Assembly (NCBI GenBank): GCA_964519895.1
Contig: CAZFLE010000004.1
Coordinates: 82,179 to 146,178 of the forward strand
DNA: 64,000 nucleotides
Direction of reading: 5' to 3'
Origin: CAYFPX01 sp964519895
GTDB lineage: Bacteria; Myxococcota_A; UBA796; CAJQPC01
The notes beneath the pieces were generated by a model, which was not told the DNA's origin, did not search any database, and saw only the letters and a list, made by a program, of their open reading frames with translations. Shown here one piece after another: positions 7,296-17,243 of this stretch. Both the position numbers and the translations under genes were made by a program. Every line of letters starts with the position of its first letter. Position 1 is the first letter of the stretch.

Positions 7296-9919
7296 CGCCG
7301 CCTCCGGACCAAGCCCAGGCCGAGCAGCGCCAGCAAGGCGGCGGGCAGCCCGCCCCCGGACCCCGCAGCACAGCCGCAGCCGCCCTGGACCCCAGGCTCA
7401 TCGCTCAGGGGCGCCGTGTCCTGGGGCTCCGGCACCGTCGGATCGCTGTCGTGGCTCCCAGTGGCCGTGTCTGTGTCGGTGTCGCTGTCCCCGGAGCCCT
7501 CACAGGCCAGATCCGAGCCGTCGCAGTCCTGGTCGATGCCGTCGTCGCAGATCTCGTCCGCGTCGGGGTAGCTGGCCGGATCGGCCTCGTCGCAGTCCTC
7601 CAGACAGCTGAAGCCGTCGGCGTCGGCGTCGATGCCCAGCCAACAGCCGTCGCCGTCCGGATCGAGCTGCAGATCCCAGATGCCCCGGCCATAGGTCGCG
7701 AACCGCATCGTGGTCTCGTGGGCCAGCCCCTCGATGGACCAGTAGATCGTGACCGGGGCGTCGGCGCCGGTGACGTCGACCCAGGCGTCGTCGTCGGGCC
7801 CCCGCATCCAGGCCGCGGTCGACGTGCCCGCGAACACCACCCCCGAGCCGTCTGGCGCTTCAGCCAGCCCGTACACAAGGGTGTCCGGCAGGCCTTCGGA
7901 CCAGGGCATGAAGCTCACACCCCCGTCGGTGCTCCGGTAGACCGCCGGCACGCCGTAGCCGCTCCCGCCGATGGTCACGGTGTCTCGATCGGTCGACGAA
8001 GGGGCGATGGCCTGGCCGTAGTACCAGTTGTCGTCGGCGATCAGCGACTGGGACTGGGTCCAGGTCTTGCCCTTGTCGTCGCTGAACCAGACCCGTCCGT
8101 GGCTGGTGGCAGCCCAGGCGCGGTTGGGGTCCACCGGGGAGAAGGTCAGGACCGAGACGTACTCGGCGGTCGCCACCGAGAAGTCGTGGGCCGACCAGGG
8201 CCGGGCGTTCCAGGCGTCGCCGTCCCGGGCGTAGCGGTAGATGTGGGCCGCTGGGAAGAAGAACGCCTCCTTGTCCTCGGGGTCAGCCACGATCGGCGGC
8301 AGCCAGGGCACGTAGTCCTCGTTGGACGGAAAGCTGGCGTAGTGGAGGCGGATGTCCTCCTCGCCCTCCTGGATCAGGATGAAGGTCGGGTAGACCGAGT
8401 AGACCAGGTCGTGGGAACCATCGGAGCTGGTCAGGTGGCCGTAGTCGCCGCTGATGATCTGGTTGAACTCGTAGGCCCCATCGCCCACCTGTTCGACCCC
8501 GCTGGTGACCTGGTAGCCCTGGTCCTGGGCCCCTGCGATCACGTGCTCGGGCACCGCCGAGCTGGTGTGCACGTCGTAGTACTGGCTGACCCGCAGGCCC
8601 GTCAGGCTCAGGTTCGAGACCGTCTCCAGCCCGTCCGCCGACTCGAAGAGCCCGCCGTCGGTGCAGACGTACCAGGTCTCGCCCCCGTCGCCGGTCGGAA
8701 TCACGTCGATGCCCGGGATGTCCGCGTGCAGCACGTTTGCGGGGTCGTAGTAGTACTCCCACCATGCGTTCACGATGTCGAAGGAGCTCCCGGCGTCTCT
8801 GGTGACCCAGACCTCGACCCCGCCCCAGGCGAACAGGTCCGGATCGACCATCGACGCGTTCAGGGAGCCCCAGTAGTCCGAGACGTCGTGGACCCGGGCC
8901 CAGGTCGCGCCGGCGTCGTCTGACCGCCACAGGTGCCGGCTGTCCACCACTGCCCACAGCCGCGGTGCCCCGGCCTCGGAGCCGACCAGCTCGACCCGGC
9001 TGCTGTTGGCGCCCAGGCTGCCCACCTCGACCCAGGAGTCCCCGACGTCGTCGCTCCGCAGCAACAGGTCGTCCACCACCAGGTACAGCGCGGCGCCGCC
9101 GCCCCGCGGAGCCCACAGGTCCCCGGCGTAGTCCCCGAGATCGGCGATCTCGGCGAAGCTGCGGCCGCCGTCGACGGATCGGGTCAGGCTGTAGTGATCG
9201 CTGTCCCAGAGCAGCAGGAACAGGGTCTCGCTGCCGTCGGACAGTTGGAGGAGCCGGCGCACGCTGCCCGGGTCCGTGAGCCCGGTGGGCTCGGTCCAGG
9301 TCAAGCCCTCGTCGTCGGTCCAGTGCAGCAGGCCGCTGTCGGTGGCGGCCAGGATGGTGTCGGTGTCGCCCTCGGCGGTCGGGGCCGTGACCTCGAGCCA
9401 GTGGGCGCCGCCGTAGAGGTTGTCGCCCAGAGGCGTCCACTCGTCGCCCTGGAGCGTGCCGCGCCACACGCCGCCCAGGGACGAGCCCGCGTACAGGTGC
9501 GCCCCGTCGGTGCCCGGCCGGGCCACGTGCATGCGACCGGCCTGGTTCTCGCTGCCGCGCTCGACCCAGACCAGACCGTCTGCGTCGCCCGCGGGGACCG
9601 CGTTGAGTGCATTGCGCTTGCTGATCTGGGCCAGTCCATTGGCCCGCTCCATCGCCTTCCAGTCCACCCCCTCGGCGGTCCGGTGCTTCTCCCGAAACCA
9701 CTGCTTGCGGCGGGACTTGTTGTCCGCCTCGGCGGTGGGCGGCAGGCGGTGCTCGGTGGGCTGGGGGATCCGGGACAGGGCTGCCCTGGTGCCAGCAGGC
9801 GGGCCCTCGGATCCCACCGGCGACGAGGGGATCGCGAACCGACTCTGGGGCGAGGGCAGCATCACCCAGACCACCACATAGGCCAGACCCGCCAACAGCA
9901 GCGATCGAGGGGCCTTCAT
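7292..9919 (-). CDS. Secreted BNR-repeat beta-propeller protein with MYXO-CTERM
   Basis: An 875-residue exported protein. The start at MKAPRSLLLAGLAYVVVW gives a proper signal sequence; an ATG 18 bp earlier is possible. The body contains many Asp-box/BNR-type blades (SVDGGRSF, SDDAGATW, SDDKGKTW, STDGGVSF), as in sialidases and sortilin-type propellers, so one or two propellers are likely. There is no sialidase Arg triad that I can trace. The C terminus has a MopE-type segment (DADADGFSCLEDCDEADP...DQDCDG), a Ser/Asp/Thr linker, and Cys-Gly-Cys, helix, RRRR (MYXO-CTERM). It is the first gene of a coupled pair with the beta-helix protein. Confidence 0.85.
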   Translation of the reverse strand: MKAPRSLLLAGLAYVVVWVMLPSPQSRFAIPSSPVGSEGPPAGTRAALSRIPQPTEHRLPPTAEADNKSRRKQWFREKHRTAEGVDWKAMERANGLAQISKRNALNAVPAGDADGLVWVERGSENQAGRMHVARPGTDGAHLYAGSSLGGVWRGTLQGDEWTPLGDNLYGGAHWLEVTAPTAEGDTDTILAATDSGLLHWTDDEGLTWTEPTGLTDPGSVRRLLQLSDGSETLFLLLWDSDHYSLTRSVDGGRSFAEIADLGDYAGDLWAPRGGGAALYLVVDDLLLRSDDVGDSWVEVGSLGANSSRVELVGSEAGAPRLWAVVDSRHLWRSDDAGATWARVHDVSDYWGSLNASMVDPDLFAWGGVEVWVTRDAGSSFDIVNAWWEYYYDPANVLHADIPGIDVIPTGDGGETWYVCTDGGLFESADGLETVSNLSLTGLRVSQYYDVHTSSAVPEHVIAGAQDQGYQVTSGVEQVGDGAYEFNQIISGDYGHLTSSDGSHDLVYSVYPTFILIQEGEEDIRLHYASFPSNEDYVPWLPPIVADPEDKEAFFFPAAHIYRYARDGDAWNARPWSAHDFSVATAEYVSVLTFSPVDPNRAWAATSHGRVWFSDDKGKTWTQSQSLIADDNWYYGQAIAPSSTDRDTVTIGGSGYGVPAVYRSTDGGVSFMPWSEGLPDTLVYGLAEAPDGSGVVFAGTSTAAWMRGPDDDAWVDVTGADAPVTIYWSIEGLAHETTMRFATYGRGIWDLQLDPDGDGCWLGIDADADGFSCLEDCDEADPASYPDADEICDDGIDQDCDGSDLACEGSGDSDTDTDTATGSHDSDPTVPEPQDTAPLSDEPGVQGGCGCAAGSGGGLPAALLALLGLGLVRRRR

Positions 9920-10040
9920 CTGGGCGTCCTGCCTCATCGGGGACGGCACCACCCTACCCCACCGACCCGACCCCCGCAGCGACCCCGACAGGGCACCAGG
10001 CAATCCCCCTCAAGTCCCGCTCGCGCCTGTCCGTACCGCA

Positions 10041-12344
10041 GTGCGCAACTTTCAGGGCGAACCTCCTTTGCGTCCAGACGACCTCACCGCGGACCCTGTC
10101 GTCGCCGCGGAGATCGACCGCCTCAGGGACCGGGTCGGACGGGTGACTGCGCTGGCTGTGCTGACCATCGGCACGCCGCTCGCCAGCTCTCTGCTCATCC
10201 AGCACTTCAGCATCGAGCTGCTGCTGCTCACCGTGCCGGTCTTCGTGTCCATGGTCATCGCCCTCGTCCTGTTCGCGCGACGGGCGGGCCGTGCGGCTCG
10301 TCTGATTGTGCTCGGCACCCTGGTGTTGGCACTCACCGCCCGCTCCATAGCGCTGGGCGGCGTCACGTCGGTGCCCTTCACCGGCTGGGTGATCGTGGTC
10401 TTGCTCTCGGCGGTCCTGCTGGGCACTCGCTCGGCCTGGCTCAGTGCCGCGACCGGCATCGTGCTGGGGTTGACCCTGTTGGCCCTTGAGCTCGGTGGTC
10501 AGCTGCCGACCCTGGGCGGGGCCCAGAGCGCCGCGGCGTCGCTCCCGATCTCGATCGCGCTGTTCCTGGTGGTGGCCTTGCTGGCGTCCAGCCTGGTCGA
10601 CGCCATGCAACAAGCGCTGGCTCGCTTCACCACCGCGGACCGGGCCCGGCTCTCCCTGCTCTCCCGGTACAGCCAGGCCGCCGAGGGGGCTCTATTCGGC
10701 ATCTGGGAGTGGGACCTGACCACCAATTCGGTCTGGTCCGGACCGGGGACCCAGGGCCTGCTGGGCGAGGAGCGCGAGGTCGCCATCCTGGAGCAGTGGC
10801 AGTGGTTCGACCTGATCCACCCCGAAGACCACGCCGCAGCCGAGGACTTCTACGCGCGCCTCCAGCGCCCCCCGGCCCGGGACGGCCGGGTGGACCTGCG
10901 CATCCGCCACACCAGCCGCGGCTGGGTGTGGATGCGCTGCCAGGGCACCGTGGTGATCGGCGACGCCGGTCGGCCCACCAGCCTGGTCGGCAGCCTGCGA
11001 GACGTGACCGAGCGCAAGCAGCTCGAGCACACCCTGGAGCACCGCGCGACCCACGACTTCCTGACCGGTCTGCCCAACCGCAAGCACTTCCTGGACAAGC
11101 TGGAGAGCCAGCTGCCAGACCGCCCGGGCGGCAAGCACCGGGACCTGGCCGTGCTCTTCGTCGACCTGGACGGCTTCAAGCTGATCAACGACTCCCTGGG
11201 CCACACCGCAGGGGACGAGCTGCTGATCGAGCTGGCCAAGCGCCTGCGTGAGGTCATCAGCGCCCCCGACATCGTGGCCCGGCTGGGCGGTGACGAGTTC
11301 GTGCTGCTGCTCCACGACGTCAAGCACGTGCAGCACGCCCGGGGTGTGGTCGAACTGATCGAGAAGAGCCTGGCGGACCCGATCCAGCTGGCGGGCCGCG
11401 ACGTCCACCTGCGCACCAGCATTGGCATCCTGATGTGCACCAGCGAGTACACCAGCGCCGAGGACGTCCTGCGGGACGCCGACCTGGCGATGTACTCGGT
11501 CAAGGGACGGCCGTCCCAGGCCGTGGGCGTGTTCGAGCCGACCATGCGGGACCAGATCCGGCAGACCCTGGACCTGGACCAGGACCTGGCGCTGGCCCTG
11601 GACAAACGTCAGATCGTGCCCTGGTACCAGCCCATCGTGGACCTGCGGACCGGCGAGCTCCAAGGCTTCGAGGCCCTGGCTCGCTGGATCAAGCCCTATG
11701 GCGAGATCCTGATGCCCGCTGAGTTCATCCACCGGGCCGAGGCGACCGGACTGGTGACCCGGCTGGACCGGGCCGTGCTGGCCCAGGCCGCTCACATGAT
11801 CGGCAGCTGGAACCGCTCGGGCGCCCAGCTCTTCCTGAGCGCCAACCTGTCCGCGCGGCAGTTCACCGACCCGGACCTGGTGGGCTGGGTCGAGGCGATG
11901 CTGGCGAACTCGGACCTGGTCCCCGGCCAGCTCCAGCTGGAGATCACCGAGGCCGCCCTGCTGGCCAAGGACGCGGTGGTGAACCAGACCCTGGGTGGGC
12001 TCCAGGCCCTGGGGGTGAAGATCGCCCTGGACGACTTCGGCACCGGCTACAGCTCGCTGAGCTACCTGTCGGCCTTCGAGATCCACGTGCTCAAGATCGA
12101 CCACTCCTTTGTCCAGGAGCGCGGCGAGCTGGGGCCCGGCCCGATCTGCCAGGCCATCCAGTCCGTGGCCGACTCCCTGGGCATCGACACCGTCGCCGAG
12201 GGGGTCGAGAACGAGGCCCAGCGCGAGGCGCTGCTGGGTCTCGGCTGCACGAAGGGCCAGGGCTTCCTGTTCGGCGCGGCCATGCCACCGGAGCAGGTCT
12301 GGTCGTCGGTCGCCCGCTCGACGCTCAAGGTGAGCGCCAGCTGA
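10041..12344 (+). CDS. Membrane PAS-GGDEF-EAL protein (c-di-GMP turnover)
   Basis: A 767-residue protein with a GTG start. Residues about 35-195 form five or so membrane helices. A PAS domain follows (ends ...SLRDVTERKQLEH), then a GGDEF domain with the intact motif at 416-420 and an EAL domain (E544-A-L, LSANLS, LEITE, D664 in DDFGTG, KIDHSF, EGVEN). Both catalytic halves keep their key residues, so synthesis and breakdown of cyclic di-GMP are both possible. The usual inhibitory RxxD site before GGDEF is lost (SAPD), so product feedback may be absent. Monocistronic; it meets the next lipoprotein gene tail to tail. Confidence 0.92.
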   Translation: MRNFQGEPPLRPDDLTADPVVAAEIDRLRDRVGRVTALAVLTIGTPLASSLLIQHFSIELLLLTVPVFVSMVIALVLFARRAGRAARLIVLGTLVLALTARSIALGGVTSVPFTGWVIVVLLSAVLLGTRSAWLSAATGIVLGLTLLALELGGQLPTLGGAQSAAASLPISIALFLVVALLASSLVDAMQQALARFTTADRARLSLLSRYSQAAEGALFGIWEWDLTTNSVWSGPGTQGLLGEEREVAILEQWQWFDLIHPEDHAAAEDFYARLQRPPARDGRVDLRIRHTSRGWVWMRCQGTVVIGDAGRPTSLVGSLRDVTERKQLEHTLEHRATHDFLTGLPNRKHFLDKLESQLPDRPGGKHRDLAVLFVDLDGFKLINDSLGHTAGDELLIELAKRLREVISAPDIVARLGGDEFVLLLHDVKHVQHARGVVELIEKSLADPIQLAGRDVHLRTSIGILMCTSEYTSAEDVLRDADLAMYSVKGRPSQAVGVFEPTMRDQIRQTLDLDQDLALALDKRQIVPWYQPIVDLRTGELQGFEALARWIKPYGEILMPAEFIHRAEATGLVTRLDRAVLAQAAHMIGSWNRSGAQLFLSANLSARQFTDPDLVGWVEAMLANSDLVPGQLQLEITEAALLAKDAVVNQTLGGLQALGVKIALDDFGTGYSSLSYLSAFEIHVLKIDHSFVQERGELGPGPICQAIQSVADSLGIDTVAEGVENEAQREALLGLGCTKGQGFLFGAAMPPEQVWSSVARSTLKVSAS

Positions 12345-12350
12345 GCACCG

Positions 12351-13280
12351 CTAGTCGTCGATCGACTCCTCGCCCGCACAGACCGCGCTCAGGCGGTTGC
12401 TGCTGGTCAGCGACTTGTTCACGGCGTAGTTCAGCACCAGCGGATCGTCGGGCTCCAGGCCAGCACCGACGGGCTCGGCCCAGACGGCGAGCATGCGCAG
12501 GGTCTGATCGCCTTGCTGGGCGTTGATCTCGACGCTGTAGGTCTGGACCAGCCCGTTCTCGCCAGCGTCGTCCCAGACGGCGTCCTTCTGGTAGGTCACG
12601 ATGGCGAACAGGCCGATGGTGTCGTCGCCGACGTCGTACTGGCCGTGGCGGAAGTCCAGGTTGAGCTCGTAGGCGGGCAGGTCGGCGAACAACACCGCCG
12701 TGGGGTCGACCTGGTTCACCGTGAGCAGCAGGGTGCTGTCCACCGTGGTGCTGTCGAAGTCGCTGGCGAACACGTCGGTCTCTTCGGTGACCTCTTCGAA
12801 CTCGCTGCTGGTCGTGGCGGCCTCGTAGGCGTCCCGATCGCTGGCGTAGACCCGGTCGTAGCTCTCCCAGTCGTCGTTGAAGACCGAGTCCTGGTCGGGC
12901 CGCAGCAGGTACTGCTCGGACTCGTCCCACGTGCAGTCCATCATCGCCAGGCTGACCACGCCCTTGGAGTTCGTCAGGTCCCGGGCCCCCCAGGTGTCCG
13001 TGCTGGGCTCGAGCAGGATCTCGTCGCTCAGGGGCAGGTGGGACACGTCGTCGGCGCCGAGCTCCCCGACCGTGAACGAGTCCGTGTTGGACGTGGTCGC
13101 CGACTCGCCGACCAGCAGGTAGCCCTCGTCCTCGTACCACTGCATGAAGCCCTGGACCCCGGCCTGGAAGCTGGCGTCGTCGTTGTAGAACTCCCGCATC
13201 ATGAAGGCGGTGGAGTCGTCCAGACCCTCGGGAGCCTCGGGTGGGGGCTTGCAGGCGATGGCCAGGGCGAGCAGGGTCAC
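12351..13280 (-). CDS. Acidic lipoprotein, function unknown
   Basis: A 309-residue predicted lipoprotein. The GTG start gives VTLLALAIA before the lipobox Cys and is preceded by GGAG six bases away; an ATG at 13310 would add ten residues. The mature part is strongly acidic with mixed alpha/beta character and no motif I recognise. It ends in two scattered cysteines (TWDES region and AVCAGE). It lies 6 bp from the convergent GGDEF-EAL gene. Confidence 0.7.
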   Translation of the reverse strand: MTLLALAIACKPPPEAPEGLDDSTAFMMREFYNDDASFQAGVQGFMQWYEDEGYLLVGESATTSNTDSFTVGELGADDVSHLPLSDEILLEPSTDTWGARDLTNSKGVVSLAMMDCTWDESEQYLLRPDQDSVFNDDWESYDRVYASDRDAYEAATTSSEFEEVTEETDVFASDFDSTTVDSTLLLTVNQVDPTAVLFADLPAYELNLDFRHGQYDVGDDTIGLFAIVTYQKDAVWDDAGENGLVQTYSVEINAQQGDQTLRMLAVWAEPVGAGLEPDDPLVLNYAVNKSLTSSNRLSAVCAGEESIDD

Positions 13281-13344
13281 GGGCGTCTCCGGGGCGGGTC
13301 GGGGTGCCAATTAGCCTGCAGGCAACCGGAGCGACTGTCGAGAG

Positions 13345-13905
13345 TCAGTCCGCAGACGTGAAGTCCGCAGTGGCCGACAGCGTGACCAGGCAGCCGTCGA
13401 TGCCCAGCCCGTTGGGCGCGCTGTCCTCGAGATCAGCCTGGATCGGGTCACAGTCGGCGCTGGGCCCCGCCAGGGTGAACAGGATCTCCAGCCCGAAGTC
13501 CAGGGTGGCGCCCTGGTCGGTCAGGACCCAGCGGTCGTCGGCGTCGAGCATGCAGGACCCGCCGTTCTCGATCGGGGTGCGGACGGCGTCCGGGTCGTAG
13601 ACCAGGTCATGGCCGTCGATGTCGAACACCACGTCGCCGTCGACACAGGTGCTGCTGTCCGTGGTCCCACACAGCTGATCGAAGGCCTGGGTGCCGTCGT
13701 CGCTGACCCGGTAGACCACGTAGGTGTCCTGTTCGAAGGCCAGAGGACCCAGGTCAGCCCGGAAGTCTTCGGCGTCGCTGCACTGCTGGCCCCAGGCGAT
13801 GTCGCTGCTGGTCACCTGCCAGTAGAAGATCAGGCCGTGCTCGTCGGTCGAGGGGCCGGCTTCGCGGGAGCATGCGGTCAGCGACAGGAACAGCAGAGCG
13901 GTCAC
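13345..13905 (-). CDS. Small lipoprotein, function unknown
   Basis: A 186-residue protein with a GTG start and the very short signal VTALLFLSLTA before Cys; no earlier in-frame start exists. The mature part contains eight or so cysteines besides the anchor (QQCSD, QLCGT, STCVDG, SCMLD, ADCDP, DGCLV), suggesting disulfides, and a beta-rich pattern. It does not match any family I know. It may be cotranscribed with the following lipoprotein gene 64 bp downstream. Confidence 0.7.
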   Translation of the reverse strand: MTALLFLSLTACSREAGPSTDEHGLIFYWQVTSSDIAWGQQCSDAEDFRADLGPLAFEQDTYVVYRVSDDGTQAFDQLCGTTDSSTCVDGDVVFDIDGHDLVYDPDAVRTPIENGGSCMLDADDRWVLTDQGATLDFGLEILFTLAGPSADCDPIQADLEDSAPNGLGIDGCLVTLSATADFTSAD

Positions 13906-14003
13906 AGGCCGAGGGTATTCCAGTATCGCTGAGCCGTCAGCACCCTGGAAACTCGTGCCCGCCGCGGTGGCCCTTCGGCGGATCTCCAGGGTAGGAGCCC
14001 CAC

Positions 14004-16700
14004 ATGCTCCTGTGGATCACCGCCGCCCTGGCCACCCCCTATGTGGAGTGGCTCGACGACACCCTCATCCCCGGCGCGCTGCTCCCCGACGAGCACGACG
14101 CCCTGCTCGAGGCCGCCGCCGGCCGGGCACCTGCCGACGCCACCCACGTCGAGGTGCGGGCCGTGGGCACCGACGGGGTCCCCCGCCGCCTTGACGAGTT
14201 CCTGGTGCCGATGGTGCCGGTGCCGGACAAGGAGCCCGGCCACAAGAGCGCCCCGGCCGACAACCCCGGCCGGGCAGACGGCGCCCTGTCCGGCAGGGCC
14301 GTCTACCTGAGCCAGTGCCACGGCTTCATCTGGTACGACTCGGTCGACGGCTTCACCACCCAGCGGGGCAACCTGTACGACACGGTCGAGGACTTCCACA
14401 ACCCCGAAGGCGCCAACCAGTACCTGACCCGCTACCTCGAGAACGCCGGCGCGGCGGTGTTCACGGTCAAGGAGCGGGACATGAACCGCCGCTCGGCCAT
14501 CGCCGACAACGACGGCAGTGGCTACTCCGAGACCGGCAGCGGGTTCACCGGGGGCGCCGCGGGCTTCGCCGAGACCGGCCCCTGGGACTACGGCGACGAT
14601 CCCTTCGACAGCGGCACGACCCGGGACTTCCCGGCCGCCGGGGGCGGCGTGGCCACGTGGACCCCGGCCGTGCCGGCCGACGGGGTGTACGGCGTCTACC
14701 TGAGCTGGGACTCCGACGCCGGCCACGCCCCCGACGCCCACTACCGGCTGACCCACCCGGGGGGGGTGATCGATCGGACCTTTGACCAGACCGTGCACGG
14801 CAGCACCTGGCAGTACGTGGAGACCCTGTGGCTGCCGGCGGGCACCGGCGGCCTCACGGTCGAGCTGATCGCCGACAGCAGCAGCTCAGGGCGCACGCTG
14901 AACGCCGACGCCGTCCGCATCGGCGGGGGCATGGGCGACGTGGTGCGCCACGGCGAGACGTCCGGTCGGCCCCGCTGGGAGGAGGGCGCCATCCAGTACG
15001 TGCAGTACAACGGCGCGCCGACGAGTGTGTACGACCCCTACCTGGACCAGAACGGCTCCGACCCGAGCAGCCGCAGCCGCTGGGCCGCGTGGGAACACCC
15101 CGGGGGCGAGGACGCGGTCTACGTGTCCTGGCACTCCAACGCCGGCGGCGGCACAGGCACGAGCGTCTACAGCTACGAGTCCGGCTCCACCCAAGGCGTC
15201 GAGGGCTCCGAGGAGCTGAGCGAGCTGCTGCTCGAGGAGCTGGTCGACGCGATCCGCGCCCAGTGGGACAGCGACTGGACCAGCCGCGGCACCAAGACCG
15301 CGGCCTTCAGCGAGGTCAACCCGAGCCACAACAACGAGATGCCCGCGGCCCTGATCGAGCTGGCCTTCCACGACCACGACGTCGACGTGGAGCTGCTCAA
15401 GGAGCCCGCCTTCCGCCGGGACACGAGCCGCGCCATGTACCGGGCGATCACCCGCTACTTCGCCGACCAGGCGGGCACGACCCCGACCTTCCTGCCGGAG
15501 CCCCCGGTCGACGTGGCCCTGGTCCACGACGCCGACGGCAAGCTGTCCCTGAGCTGGTCCCCCGGGCCCAGTGGCTTCCCCCTGGGCGATGCCGCGACCG
15601 AGTACCTGGTCTACACCTCGGCCGATGGCCGGTCCTGGGACAACGGCTTCGCTACCAGCGGCGCCGTGACCACGCTCCAGGTCCCCAAGGGCGACGCCGT
15701 GCACGTCAGGGTCGTCGGGGTCAACAGCGGCGGCCAGAGCTTCCCCAGCGAGGTGGTGTCCGCGCGGCGGGCCCTGGATGGCTCGGCGGTGGCCCTGGTG
15801 GTCGGGGCCTTCGACCGCCTGCAGTCGTCGCTGCTGCCCTGGGAGGCCGTCGGCGGCGCCGTCGGGGACGTCCGACGCATGGAGCTCTGGCGGGTGAACC
15901 CCTTTGACGTCATCGCAGCCCACGGCCGCGCCCTGGATGGCGCCGGGGTGCCCTTCGACAGCATCGCCGACGAGCGCCTCTCGGACCTGACGCTGAGTGA
16001 CTACGACCTGGTCATCTGGGCCGCCGGCGAGGAGTCCACCGCCGACGAGACCCTGTCGGCGACCCAACAGGCGGCCATCACCGCATTCGTCGACGCCGGG
16101 GGTGCGTTCTGGATCTCCGGGGCCGAAGTGCTCTGGGATCTGGACGCCAAGGGCTCGTCCACGGACCAGGCCTTCTGCAGCGACGTCCTGGGCGCCACCC
16201 TGGCGAGCGACGACGCAGGCACCGATCAGGCCTCGGGCGCCGGGATCCTGGCGGGGCTGGACCTGGGCTTCGCCGAGAGCGACGGCGGTGCCTACCCGAT
16301 CGAGTACCCCGACGTGCTCGCCACGGGCCGAGACGTGGTCGTGTCCTACGGCGACGGCAGTCCGGCCGGGGCTCTGGGGGACCGGGTGTTCCTGCTGGGC
16401 TACCCCTTCGAGGTCATCGCCAGCGAGGCGGATCGCGCCGAGGCCGCGGCCAGACTGGTCGACGCCCTGGTGCCCGGCTGGAGCGACGAAGGCGCCAGTG
16501 GACCTGGTGACTCCGGGGGCTCGAGCGGCGACACGGGCAGCGCCACCGGTGGCCAGGACACCGGCCTGGTGGCGGGGCCCAACGGAACCTGGGACCGCAC
16601 GCCGCTCCCCACCGGGTGCGGCTGCGCAACCGGCCGAGCCGGCGCTCCGGTGGCCGCTTGGCTCCTGCTCTGCGCCCTGGTGGCCCGCCGCCGCCGCTGA
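14004..16700 (+). CDS. Exported N-acetylmuramoyl-L-alanine amidase with MYXO-CTERM
   Basis: An 898-residue secreted protein with AGGAG seven bases before the ATG. The Amidase_3 catalytic fold is split: VYLSQCHGF (about residue 97) and, later, VYVSWHSNAGGGTGTSVYSY, ELSELLLEELVDAIR and PAALIELAFHDHDVD hold the expected zinc His/Glu residues. Between them sits a beta-sandwich (about 190-310) of the golvesin-C-terminal-like type. A fibronectin-III-like stretch and a Rossmann-like ThuA/GATase-type region follow. A Gly/Ser/Asp linker leads to Cys-Gly-Cys, helix and ARRRR, a MYXO-CTERM signal. It would cleave the amide bond between muramic acid and the stem peptide at the surface, or in prey or neighbour walls (inference). 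Confidence 0.82.
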   Translation: MLLWITAALATPYVEWLDDTLIPGALLPDEHDALLEAAAGRAPADATHVEVRAVGTDGVPRRLDEFLVPMVPVPDKEPGHKSAPADNPGRADGALSGRAVYLSQCHGFIWYDSVDGFTTQRGNLYDTVEDFHNPEGANQYLTRYLENAGAAVFTVKERDMNRRSAIADNDGSGYSETGSGFTGGAAGFAETGPWDYGDDPFDSGTTRDFPAAGGGVATWTPAVPADGVYGVYLSWDSDAGHAPDAHYRLTHPGGVIDRTFDQTVHGSTWQYVETLWLPAGTGGLTVELIADSSSSGRTLNADAVRIGGGMGDVVRHGETSGRPRWEEGAIQYVQYNGAPTSVYDPYLDQNGSDPSSRSRWAAWEHPGGEDAVYVSWHSNAGGGTGTSVYSYESGSTQGVEGSEELSELLLEELVDAIRAQWDSDWTSRGTKTAAFSEVNPSHNNEMPAALIELAFHDHDVDVELLKEPAFRRDTSRAMYRAITRYFADQAGTTPTFLPEPPVDVALVHDADGKLSLSWSPGPSGFPLGDAATEYLVYTSADGRSWDNGFATSGAVTTLQVPKGDAVHVRVVGVNSGGQSFPSEVVSARRALDGSAVALVVGAFDRLQSSLLPWEAVGGAVGDVRRMELWRVNPFDVIAAHGRALDGAGVPFDSIADERLSDLTLSDYDLVIWAAGEESTADETLSATQQAAITAFVDAGGAFWISGAEVLWDLDAKGSSTDQAFCSDVLGATLASDDAGTDQASGAGILAGLDLGFAESDGGAYPIEYPDVLATGRDVVVSYGDGSPAGALGDRVFLLGYPFEVIASEADRAEAAARLVDALVPGWSDEGASGPGDSGGSSGDTGSATGGQDTGLVAGPNGTWDRTPLPTGCGCATGRAGAPVAAWLLLCALVARRRR

Positions 16701-17243
16701 TCAGTCCGGCGTGAGCGCCCGCTGATCGCTGTCGTAGACCGCGATGCTGTCCTTGATGGCAGCCACAGCCTGGGCCGCGGGCGGATCCAGATCCACCGCG
16801 AGCACGGCGTCCAGCAGGGCCTGCTGGGCGTCGACGATGGCCTGGTCGTCGCGGTCCCTGTCGTGGCGCCCTGCGCGAAGGGTCGTCGCCATGGCCCGGG
16901 TCTCGTCGGCAAGCTCGGTGTGCCCCAGCCGGTCCAGCTCAAGCCCGACCCCTTGCCAGCGCGGCGCGGCCTGACTCGAGAAGCGCACAAAAGGGGCTGC
17001 AGCGAGCTGCTCGGGTGTGGGCTCACCGGTCGGCGAGCCCGCTCGCGCAGGCTTGGGAGGCTGCTCGCTTCGGTCCTTGGGCGTCACGTAGCGGACCTGG
17101 CCCACGGCCTCGCGAACCGGGCCCGCGGTCGGTCTCTGGGTCGCAGTCGCCTGGGGCTCCCCCGCCGGGTCGTCGCTGCCGGAGGCCACGATCACGCCGA
17201 TCCCGAGCAACACGGCCGCCAGGCCCAGCAGACCCCGCTTCAC
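16701..17243 (-). CDS. Signal-anchored small protein, third gene of kinase operon
   Basis: A 180-residue protein: MKRGLLGLAAVLLGIGVIVA is a signal or anchor helix, followed by a Pro/Thr-rich linker and a helical, charged C-terminal half. No family recognised. Its ATG overlaps the stop of the hybrid histidine kinase (ATGA), and its stop abuts the stop of the convergent amidase gene. The coupling suggests it is made together with the kinase, perhaps as a periplasmic accessory. Confidence 0.65.
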   Translation of the reverse strand: MKRGLLGLAAVLLGIGVIVASGSDDPAGEPQATATQRPTAGPVREAVGQVRYVTPKDRSEQPPKPARAGSPTGEPTPEQLAAAPFVRFSSQAAPRWQGVGLELDRLGHTELADETRAMATTLRAGRHDRDRDDQAIVDAQQALLDAVLAVDLDPPAAQAVAAIKDSIAVYDSDQRALTPD